A stretch of 64,000 nucleotides of DNA. Source: Hymenopellis radicata. Taxonomy: Eukaryota > Basidiomycota > Agaricomycetes > Agaricales > Physalacriaceae. Position numbers and translations under genes: made by a program. Position 1 is the stretch's first letter, and every line of letters starts with the position of its first letter. The stretch lies in NCBI GenBank assembly GCA_015501595.1, contig JADNRX010000148.1:59470-123469 (forward strand), given 5' to 3'. This document shows, one piece after another, positions 56,291 through 64,000 of the stretch. The notes under the pieces were generated by a model. That model was not told where the DNA came from. It did not search any database and was given only the letters and a program-made list of their open reading frames with translations.

Positions 56291-57881
56291 CTTTTTTCTT
56301 GCCATTCCATTTTTCTCTTGCTAAAAGTTGCCAAGTGTAAAAGATATATATTCAATCATACAATAAATATCGACTTGAGCAAGTAAACGAATGTTTGGAA
56401 TAAGTCAGTATCCTCGCCGTCTCCGATGCTCATCAGAGAACCTTGTCGGGAACCCCAACGCGTCCGCGGGAGCTTCAGATGAGACGCTGCTGTCGTGGAA
56501 GCCATTTGCTTGAGAGCACGGCGGAGATGGGAATCACGCTTGCCGTGATTCTTTGACTTTATAGGACGGGACGTTGCGCCCACGATCAAGGAAGATGAGC
56601 CAGACGTCGAGGCGGATATCGAGGTGGATGTCGAGACTGATGTCGCGGGCAAAGGTGAGGTACGAGAGGGGAGAGCTGGCTTGCTCAGGTTGTCGGATCT
56701 GGGCCTAATAATGAGTTTATGTAGATGGGAAACGCAAAGAAACGCACCATTGTGTTTGTCCCGTCCCTCGCCCGCCTCCTGAGCACCTGCAAGCCCTCCA
56801 CCGTCCGGTGTCCGTCATGCTAGCATCATCCTCTGAAGTATCATCGAGGTCATCATCTGTAGGATCGCCGTTGAGGTCCAGTTCAGCAAAGCGGTTGCGT
56901 AGACGGGGCAGATGATGGGCGAGGACAGGGCGTAGGGCGAGACGGCACTCATACTATATCGATGGTGCTGCCACACCTGTAGGCTTATACGACGCCCGTA
57001 ACGTAGCGCGACGCCAAAAGTACTGGAAAACTGAAGGAGAAGATGGGGCTCGTTCTGGACTTGTAAAAAATGGGAACCGATCGCGTGGTCCGTGCGCACA
57101 AAGCACGCAATCGGGACCATGTGATCTGTTGGTTTCCTTTTTTTCGAAGTCCGCCAATTTCTTCCTGCGTCTCCCTCCACCTACCCACCACCAGCGTGTG
57201 CCTTCCTCTCCGAAGACCGCCTTTTTCCTAAGGCTGGCGCCATCAACAGTAGCGATGTGCTCGGACACAGCGTAAGGCGAGACGAGCACCGGCGCACGCA
57301 GCCGTGGACAGTGGACACAGACCTTTGCATGAAGAGGCATCTAGACCGCGGTTGGGGTTATTCTTGGTGTGTTTTCTTGTCCTCCCTTGCCTGCATCTCT
57401 TGACCTCCATCTGCAGTCGCTCGCCATGGTCTCCGTCGACTCCAGATCCCACAATGTACGTACCCCTCTTATTGCTGTCAACTATGGTGCTGACAGCCTT
57501 TGCAGCGCTCCCATCTTCATCATTCCTGACTGTATCTGATGTTACATATTCTCATTCTTCGACGTAGTGCGGTTGCATCTGCGACGGGGCGTGCTGGCAA
57601 GCGTGTAGCCGGGGAGCGGGTAGTACGGGGTGTTTGGGGAAACTACAACTACGTGTATAGCTTTATGGTACCACACATGTCTATATACCCAATACATGTT
57701 GATTCAACCTCTATTGTGCCATTATTGTGTGATTTGATTCCCCACTGCGAAGCTGGCAAGAGCTGCAAGACCCAAGAAAGACGTGTAAAACCAAGCTCGC
57801 AGAAGACTCGGACAGTCTTGCAGAAGACAAAAAAAGTCCCAGCAAGAATCTTGACCTGGCTTCTGCAAGACTTTTTGTCTT

Positions 57882-57931
57882 TTAAGTCTTTTCGGTCTTT
57901 TTGAGCTTGCCGCAAGACCAAAAAGACCGGA
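57882..57931. repeat. Inverted repeat / hairpin with GTCTT-AAGAC motifs
   Basis: TTTTCGGTCTTTTTG ... CAAAAAGACCGGAAA forms a stem around a short GC-rich loop. It lies in a stretch (57735-57960) packed with CAAGAC/GTCTTG motifs on both strands. Confidence 0.7.
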
Positions 57932-59515
57932 AAGACGCGTTAGCTGTTTTGCTGATGGAGTCCGACCTTGAGTCGTCTCCCTCTGATTCTTGGAACGGAT
58001 GTCGGCGGGCTTGAAGAGCCCCGGCGGCCCCGCTGGACGCGTAAGCCCTCCAACGAGGCTGCACACGATGATAATTAATACCCGTCCCAACGAAAAAGGC
58101 TTAGCGGCGCAGTTCTGAGAGGATTGTGCAGGACCAGTTGCTGCTCGTTCTGCATGTGTAGGTGCGGCTTCCTTGATCACATTTCTAACTTTAGTTACCA
58201 CTGCAGATTTCATGTAGTTTTCTTTGACCAAGGCGCATATCTGAATACAGTGCCGTCGACTTGAAAATGACGTGCAGGACGGGCTACAACTACGGCTATC
58301 AACAGCGGCCATGTAAGGCTGTCGCCTGCTCTCAGAACGCCGAATTTCATGCTCCTCTCTATCTCTCACAATTTCTCTCTGTTCTGTCCTCTCTTCCGTC
58401 GCTCTGCCCGCAGGACGACATCCGGTACGCCGAGGCCGCCAGCGACACGACGCGTAAGCCCTCTTACAGTACTATGCTTCGCCGTAGCGCCTTTTGAGAC
58501 GGCAACGCTGGGCTGGAGGGATCGGTGTTGCCCTGTCTGCTGGCAATCAACGCTGGCGGGTGTGCGTACTTTTTCTGCTTGTGATGCATTTTCTTATTTT
58601 TGCGGCTTTTAGCTGGTATTCAATCCGCACCTACACACCATCTTCGTTGCCAGGATGCAGTGGGGTACCTTTAAATCTGATTCGCCGAAAGCCACTACGG
58701 CTTCCACGAATGGTCCCTTCCCGATATCGATCGCATTATATTCGCGCACTCGAATGCGGACGGTTGGCGTGACGGCCCGGATTCAATGCGTACTATATGC
58801 GCGCCGCGTTTTGCTCTGTCACCGTCGAGGTTGCGGAGGACTGGCAGGATCGCGTCGTGCCCAGTGAGAGCGCGGACAACAACAAAGTGTTCCTATTCCC
58901 TCTTGTTCTGCTCACGGACTGCAGAGGCATTCTTTCATCTCGCGTCTCTGCACAAGCTTGTCGTGGCCTCGACCACCCAGTCGTCGACTCTCTCTGACGA
59001 TGCCGTCATACCGTCTTGACTGGCTCAGGCGACGTACACCAACATGGCCGGCACATATCCTACCCTCTGGATCATGTCACTGCGGTTTACCTATTTGTTG
59101 ACAAGCAATGCTTTCGAACGGGGTATGGCCACTGTGCATTTGCGCAGCGCGTCGCCTCGGCGAAATATTTGCAGTTGACTCTTTGTCCTGTATATCACAG
59201 TAGGTGTCATCATGCTCCTAGAAGCCTCAAGGAAATTTCATGTGTGCGTGCTACTCCCAGTTGTTTTAATTTGACTTAAAGCAGTTCTCTTGTGAACTTA
59301 TGCTTCAACACTGCTTGAGGCTACTGAAAGCACCTTGATGCCTAAGGCCTGTGCCTTGGGACGCCTCAGAGGCCTTGAGGTCCTATGACGACCTCAGGTG
59401 CCTCAATGAAAGGCCCCTGCTTTGAGGTGACTTGAGGCCACGAGCAGTTTCCTGATGTGTGTCGAGTCATGCAGCTGATGCAGCGACGACTTGTCCTTGA
59501 CGCTCCGCTCCAAAC

Positions 59516-60287
59516 ATGCCTCGTGCTCCCTCAAAAAAGTTGCCGTCGCCTGCCATGTCGTCGTCGTCGCTGCCCAAAAAGAAAGACATCTGCCTCACCT
59601 GCGAATCGGCATTTACCACGTCCGGCCACCTAGCACGCCATTTGCGTGTCCATACTAGAGAATGGAACATAAATGTCCTTCTCCTGGATGAGAGACACGC
59701 TGCTCCAACCTTCAGTAACGGTATGTCCTTTTCGTTCAAAGTCCAGGCCCGTCTGACTCGTGCCACAGCTACGCATTTGTCGCCGAGTTCGCGCCGAAAC
59801 AGCGCGCGTTCCGCCATCCGTTCAGCCCAAGAAGAAAGAATCTCCTCCTCCAGCGTTGGAGCCTGCCCGAGTCTACACGACCCACTCTCCATCTTTGGAT
59901 TCGCCTCCACCTTTGGCACACGCGATGCTCCCTGCTACCGTCACGAATGGATCGTATTACGAGAATGCATCCAACGGGAACAGCGGGTATTTCTATGTGC
60001 ACTTCAACCCCACTCCATCGCATTCGTTCTCTGCCCACTCTCTGTAGCCACGCTCCCATTACGAGACCTGGTCGAAACATAGCGTTACTGACATATCTCC
60101 ACCCTGTCCAAACGGCTCAAGTGGCCCACCGACGCTATACCAAGCTTATCCATAAGAAGGCTATGTGCAGTACGACAGCCCTCTACCGCTGCAGGCTCTG
60201 CTGCGGGGCGTCGAGCGGGTATATTATTATGGTGCGAACAATGCAGAGTGGGCTCTCCATGTAAAAGAAATGATCCACGGCGGGTAA
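59516..60287 (+). pseudogene. Decayed C2H2 zinc-finger gene inside the large element
   Basis: Starts MPRAPSKKLPSPAMSSSSLP and has a good first finger CLTCESAFTTSGHLARHLRVH. The second finger is visible only in another frame and with a stop (EHKCPSPG-stop-ETRC). After a splice region come HLSPSSRRNSARSAIRSAQEE, NGSYYENASNGNSGYF and, with more frame changes, VQYDSPLPLQALLRGVERV-YYYGANNAEWALHVKEMIH, ending at TAA 60285-60287. This is the full outline of a mushroom-type two-finger regulator, broken by several frame changes. It lies between the nested element and the right end of the 12.2-kb element, so it was carried in or captured by that element. Confidence 0.7.
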
Positions 60288-60767
60288 GCCCTTGGAGTTC
60301 AGGATTGCGCACATCGGTGTTGTTTTCTTTACTCCTATAGTCATATCATACGTACATTGTGGATGCTGTAGTTGCGTACGGATGGTGTTCACATTCCACT
60401 ATGTCACCGATCTCCCGAGATGGCGGGGTTACACTCGTGACATCCTATTGTACATTACTATGACCTAGAGGAGACAATTGGCATCTGTTGGTCCTTGAGA
60501 CACTAAAGTTGTTTTAAGTAAATGACTGCATTATGGTTTACCATTGAGTATGCTAGAGTTATAGTGAGTTACAGGCTGCAGAGCAGCAAGCTTTGAGTAG
60601 CCTTCAAGTTAACTCAACAGCATCAAGTTAACTCAGGCTTATAACTGCTGCAGTCCAAGCATTGAGACAGCCAAAGATGCCTTGGGACACCTCAGTGCCC
60701 TCTGGTTAATCACTGTCACAGTGATTAACTCAGGCAGCCTCTGGCCCACAGGCCGTTTCCTGATGGG

Positions 60768-61215
60768 GGAGTTCTGCAATGACACTTCGAGGCTCTCTTC
60801 GATGGCTTCCCCCGAAATGATGGACTTTTAAGCTGTGTCAGAACAATTATCTTACCGCACTGGATATATACTCTTTTGGGTGCACGGTTATCGAAGTATG
60901 TGATTAAATTTCAACTTTGTTGCGCAACCCACCAACGGCTCACATTTAGATATATACCGGTGAACCACCGTTTTCGCATATAAAAAGGGATGCAGCATTG
61001 ATAAACAAAGTCCTCGTTGAGAAGAGGAAACCTCTTCGACCGTCTACTCATTTGTTTCCTTCGGACCAGCTATGGGCCCTGGTGATGTCGTGCTTGTCTT
61101 TTAGTGCCAAAGAGCGGCCTACTACTCACATCGTCATGTCGTCATTGAAGGACCTCAGTGCCATCACAGATTATTCATCAGACTGGACATGGGCCCCTTC
61201 CCAAATACCATCCGG
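60768..61215 (+). pseudogene. Protein kinase gene, piece 3 (activation loop to C-lobe end)
   Basis: Resumes exactly where piece 2 stops: SSAMTLRGSLRWLPP (APE-type motif), KLCQNNYLTALDIYSFGCTV, an intron 60896-60949, IYTGEPPFSHIKRDAALINK, SDQLWALVMSCLSFSAKERP. These are subdomains VIII-XI of the same kinase. Between LPP and KLCQ the frame shows a one-base loss in CCCCC and a one-base gain in TTTT, leaving an in-frame TGA. Interrupted by 12.2 kb of transposon, so the gene cannot give an intact kinase. Confidence 0.82.
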
Positions 61216-61680
61216 GTTCTATCCACCAACACTCACGAACTCCCCTTTATCGTCAAGTTTATTGTTATACCCCGACTATTATTCGGAATACAAGAGTGCT
61301 TTAAATGGTAAGTTTCTTCTCCTGGATGTAATGAGTGTTCGTTGAACAGGCTTATCAGGTCATACGCGAGACAAACGCGGTGGCGGGCCTCCCCTCCATG
61401 TAACATGGCCGACGTCCTCTCAACCGGATTTCCGCCCTCGCTACGTTTGCACCGAATGTTCACCACATCGCGATTTCACTATCAAGAGTGCTTTAGATCG
61501 TAAGTTTCTTCTCCTGTCGGATGTAATGAGTGTTCGTTGAACCGGCTTATCAGGTCATACGCGATACAAACACGGTGGCGGGCCTCCCCTCCATGTAACA
61601 TGGCCGGCGTCCTCTCAACGACATCGGCTTGAGCAACCCGGTCCTATGGCGCGATATGACGTGGTGGTGCGCTTTGGCCT
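61216..61680 (+). pseudogene. Chimeric zinc-finger exon fragments, tandemly duplicated
   Basis: Right after the kinase end the frame runs into LLLYPDYYSEYKSALNG, close at DNA level to part of the Crz1-like gene (22166-22215). Two copies of an exon-intron-exon unit follow (61291-61425 and 61483-61619, period about 192 bp): AAGAGTGCTTTA, GTAAGTTTCTTCTCCTG as intron start, TTATCAG as acceptor, then HTR-K-GGGPPLHVTWP. Together they outline a finger CTECSPHRDFTIKSALDR-HTRYKH, related to finger 1 of the gene at 37744-40251. A shuffled remnant rather than a whole gene. Confidence 0.65.
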
Positions 61681-62444
61681 AGATCGCCCCGTGCTGCTTA
61701 GTCATCCACAACGTGGCAAATCTTGACACACCTTGGTCGCACTTCGTTTTCACTTTCCCCGGACATTGTACATGTATTTTAGGTAGCGAAACTCATTATT
61801 ATACTCATCAAAGCATGCTGTCAAAGCTACAAGTCTTAGGAACACTTTTAACATCCTTTATACCTTGTCCAACGGGTTGTAGCATCAACTAAAGCACATA
61901 AAGGCAGGCCCCCAGCAGAAGAATACATAAAAATAATCAAAATGTATGTGCTCATCATCAAACAAGACCTGCATCATCATCCTTGTTGTCGTTGACCGCA
62001 GCTGCCGGGCCTTCCTTCTCATACTGGTCAAGAGAGGCATAGGTCTTGGGAATGTTGTATGGACAAATAGAAAGCAAATAAGGAGTAGCAAGGACCACGA
62101 AAACAAGAAAAAACGGGCATACGGCGTGTTTGTCGTCGAGCAAGACCTAGCAAGACGCGTCTTGTCACGCGTCTGTCACGCAGCTTTAGGCGTGCAGAGC
62201 GTGACAAGCGAACTACATTTGCTACGCTCGATAACTTTCTTTGATTCATAGACGAAAAATTCCTCTAAGAGCAATTTGAAGCCTTTCATCGTAGAAAATT
62301 TGGACTTTATTGCCAGTAGCACATTTACTGGGGCGATTGCAGCCAAAATAAGTGTAATCGCTCATTTTTAACACGGCTACTCAATCAATAAAAAATCCGC
62401 TCGATGAATCGCTTCATTTCGTAATTTTAAGGGTAGTCCTCTGC
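61681..62444. other. Intergenic before the retroelement end
   Basis: No supported gene. Short CAAGAC-rich patches near 62140-62165 resemble those at 57.8 kb. Confidence 0.35.
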
Positions 62445-62665
62445 CCAAGCTAAGTGGCGACGTGCTTGGTGAGGAGGAGAGAGAAGCCGATATCGTTGAT
62501 ACCGGCTGGTTTGGGGTGAAGTCCCGGCTGGGGGAAAACAGCAGGCGAGACGGTTTCCGCAAGGGACGCCACACCAAGGTGTGGGAGAGGAAACCGAATC
62601 ACCACGGGCAGCCGAAGACTTGGGTGGAAGGCTGACCTGGACCTGAACACAGATCCAGACAACCC
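62445..62665 (+). repeat. 221-bp direct repeat, outer copy (candidate B2)
   Basis: CCAAGCTAAGTGGCGACGTG to CAGACAACCC is repeated at 62887-63107 with only about three substitutions. Near-identity shows a recent or functionally maintained duplication. Confidence 0.92.
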
Positions 62666-62759
62666 GCCACGTAAAGGGAGTTGGAGGGTGGGGAGAAAAC
62701 GCGAGTGACGATGGACGGAGCGAGCAGGACGCGCGATTTCCTAATCGGGCGTCCCCAAA

Positions 62760-62791
62760 AAGACATGTATACCTAAGTAGTAATACATGTC
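62760..62791. repeat. Short hairpin between the direct repeats
   Basis: GACATGTAT and ATACATGTC form a 9-bp stem with a 12-nt loop near the middle of the spacer between the 221-bp repeats. Confidence 0.6.
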
Positions 62792-62886
62792 TATCTACAC
62801 AATCGAGGTGGCACTCTGCCCCTTAGACTTGGCCTGGCAGAGGCTCTGAGACCCTCGTTCCTTGGGCCTTGAGCCTCTGCGTGTCA

Positions 62887-63107
62887 CCAAGCTAAGTGGC
62901 GACGTGCTTGGTGAGGAGGAGAGAGAAGCCGGTATCGTTGATACCGGCTGGTTTGGGGTGAAGTCCCGGCTGGGGGAAAACAGCAGGCGAGACGGTTTCC
63001 GCAAGGGACGCCACACCAAGGTGTGGGAGAGGAAACCGAATCGCCACGGGCAGCCGAAGACTTGGGTGGAAGGCTGACCTGGACCTGAACACGGATCCAG
63101 ACAACCC
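62887..63107 (+). repeat. 221-bp direct repeat, inner copy (candidate B1)
   Basis: Second copy of the repeat at 62445-62665. The spacer 62666-62886 is also 221 bp. Confidence 0.92.
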
Positions 63108-63234
63108 AACTCAGAGCGACAGCTCCAACCCCGACTGGACCGTGTGCAGGACCAGAAGGCACCCAAACCAGAGATGACGCGAAGGAGAGAACCTATTATC
63201 AATAGTAACCGAGCTCGCCGAGGTGTAATGGAGT

Positions 63235-63302
63235 GATGACATCATACACCAGTCTGTAATGCCCAAAAGTGCGATGTTTACAGACTGGTCATTGATGTCA
63301 TC
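63235..63302. repeat. 25-bp stem hairpin downstream of the recombinase gene
   Basis: 63235-63259 and 63278-63302 are inverted copies (GATGACATCA...ACCAGTCTGTAA) with two or three mismatches around an 18-nt loop. It lies between the recombinase stop and the inner direct repeat, so it would be in the 3' part of the retroelement transcript. Confidence 0.8.
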
Positions 63303-63472
63303 GCAAGTCATGGGGAAGTATAGCCTTCAGAAGGGATCAACAGTGTTCGAGATTTGTGAGGAGCTACAACAGACAATGCGATACAGAGCTAAGCGAGGTG
63401 GGATAACGGAACATGAGCGAATACATAAACAATATAGAGAAAGCGGAGAATGCAGCGATGCGAGAGTATGAG

Positions 63473-64000
63473 CTAAGGGATACAGATCTTTTCAGGAATG
63501 TTGTGTTTGGTACGAAAGGCTTCTAAACTGGATTTGACTTCGGAGATGCGAGCTGTGCTGTAAGAGCGGGAGATCATGACGGGCAGGAGAGATTCTAACT
63601 TCCGCCAATAAATAAGAAATGCAAGTGAACTCCAGCGGCCGACCTTTGCCACTGTTTCTGGAGCGACGCCGGCCATGAGCAACTCAGTTGCCCCGCCTGG
63701 TCGGAAACTGTGGCCATGTACAAAGTCGAGCTCTAGAGGAGTCCAGATCTCGCGACAGCGTAAGAGAAACCAGTCCTTGACCATTGGGGCGAAGAGACGT
63801 CTGCTGTGTGGAAGGAGAAGAAGTGCATGGATGCGGGAATATCGTCATTGAGGATGAAATGTTGGCGAAGAGCTTGGACTGGGCAGAACTCCCCGCATGG
63901 GCTGGTGAAGCTCAGGTCGGCGCCTTGTTCGTGTTCGACCTTACCCCAAGGGATGTGTAGATGAGCGGATTCGATGCCATCTGGAGTGGTCCTGAAGCGA
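63473..64000 (-). CDS. Tyrosine recombinase, C-terminal part
   Basis: Near the end on the minus strand, HGHSFRPGGATELLMAGVAP carries the HxxR box, followed by VGRWSSLAFLIYWRKLESL with the tyrosine nucleophile (IYWR). Upstream residues (SAHLHIPWGKVEHEQGAD, CPVQALRQHFILNDDIPASM) fit the catalytic domain; the conserved first Arg is further upstream or outside. The frame changes by one base near 63810, between MHFFSFHT and SRRLFAPMVKDWF. It would insert a circular DNA copy of the element by site-specific recombination. The gene continues beyond the window. A Crypton-type recombinase is an alternative. Confidence 0.7.

Larger units (their letters stand above)
53719..59457. mobile_element. Nested TIR element related to its 12.2-kb host
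   Basis: Left end CATCACGAAA and inverted right end CATCAGGAAA differ at one of 10 bases; TG flanks both sides (53717-53718, 59458-59459), a 2-bp duplication as in the host element. Subterminal zones are rich in CCTTAAGG/CTTGAGGC-type short repeats. The interior shares several blocks with 51767-53400 of the host element, so this looks like a family member inserted into another. No transposase was found. Confidence 0.68.
48549..60765. mobile_element. 12.2-kb TIR element inserted in the kinase exon
   Basis: Left end CATCAGGAAATAGG and right end (inverted) CATCAGGAAACGG share 10 perfect terminal bases and then a longer imperfect match (CCAGAGG-CTGC-TGAGT). The flanks carry GG on both sides (48547-48548, 60766-60767), a possible 2-bp target duplication. 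Subterminal regions are full of short repeats (CAAGTTACTCTGG on the left, CAAGTTAACTC on the right). No transposase is recognisable inside; the content is two hAT-like elements, a related nested TIR element, minisatellites and a decayed C2H2 gene. It splits the kinase between DFG and the RGSLRWLPPE motif. Probably non-autonomous; the superfamily is undetermined (2-bp duplication and subterminal repeats would fit CACTA/Plavaka-like elements). Confidence 0.75.
62445..64000 (-). mobile_element. 3' end of a Ngaro/PAT-like tyrosine-recombinase retroelement
   Basis: On the minus strand the order is recombinase C-terminus (64000-63473), hairpin, 221-bp repeat, 221-bp spacer, 221-bp repeat. This is the B1-A2-B2 layout of split direct repeats in Ngaro/PAT elements of the DIRS order, which lack integrase and end with a tyrosine recombinase gene. 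The gag, RT and RNase H genes and the A1 repeat would lie beyond the right window edge. The layout is seen; the assignment is inference. Confidence 0.55.

Noticed and set aside
55758..56324. Overlapping frames on both strands with Lys/Gln/Asp or Ser/Cys/Leu repeats
   Set aside because: Produced by the 30-bp tandem repeat and repeated blocks of the transposon; no motif and no splicing support.
40831..61215. Treating the kinase pieces as two or three separate kinase genes
   Set aside because: The pieces do not overlap in kinase subdomains and join to the base once the TIR-bounded insertions are removed.
62445..63107. LTRs of a Gypsy/Copia element
   Set aside because: The repeats are 221 bp apart with no room for genes between them, do not start TG and end CA, and the neighbouring enzyme is a tyrosine recombinase.

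Overview
The window is nuclear DNA of a filamentous basidiomycete, most likely an agaricomycete mushroom or wood-decay fungus. The evidence is that nearly every gene is cut by introns of about 45-65 bp with GT-AG ends, the gene families are mushroom-type (multi-copy P450s, lineage-specific F-box-like proteins, C2H2 regulators, ICMT-like methyltransferases), and the transposons are fungal (Plavaka-type, hAT-type, a tyrosine-recombinase retroelement).

Layout. 1-13 kb: a cluster of four related cytochrome P450 genes (one cut by the window edge, one on the minus strand with a frameshift, two intact) with a C2H2 regulator between them. 13-40 kb: single-copy style genes: a C2H2 protein, a small secreted protein, a decayed MDR alcohol dehydrogenase, two ICMT-like methyltransferases (the second frame-disrupted), a Crz1-like zinc-finger regulator, a Mid2/Wsc-like surface protein with several frame breaks, a LINE remnant, three F-box-like paralogues (two intact, one disrupted), and a 753-residue protein joining an unknown basidiomycete domain to two C2H2 fingers.

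40.8-61.3 kb is the most remarkable part. A single protein kinase gene lies here in three pieces. A 6.5-kb Plavaka-type transposon (41030-47542) sits in one exon, a 233-bp MITE (47703-47935) sits in the next intron, and a 12.2-kb element with CATCAGGAAA ends (48549-60765) sits in the activation-loop exon. Each insertion has a recognisable target-site duplication, and removing them in thought rejoins the kinase reading frame or gives a normal-size intron. The 12.2-kb element carries two hAT-like non-autonomous elements, a second, related TIR element of 5.7 kb, and a decayed C2H2 gene.

61-64 kb: duplicated zinc-finger exon fragments, then the 3' end of a Ngaro/PAT-like retroelement (tyrosine recombinase C-terminus plus split direct repeats) that runs off the right edge.

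Many otherwise well-conserved genes carry single-base frame breaks, most of them one missing base in a C or G run. Some of the apparent pseudogenes may therefore be sequence errors; others (MDR dehydrogenase, kinase, C2H2 gene inside the large element) are truly broken. All splice sites and family names are read by eye, without database searches.
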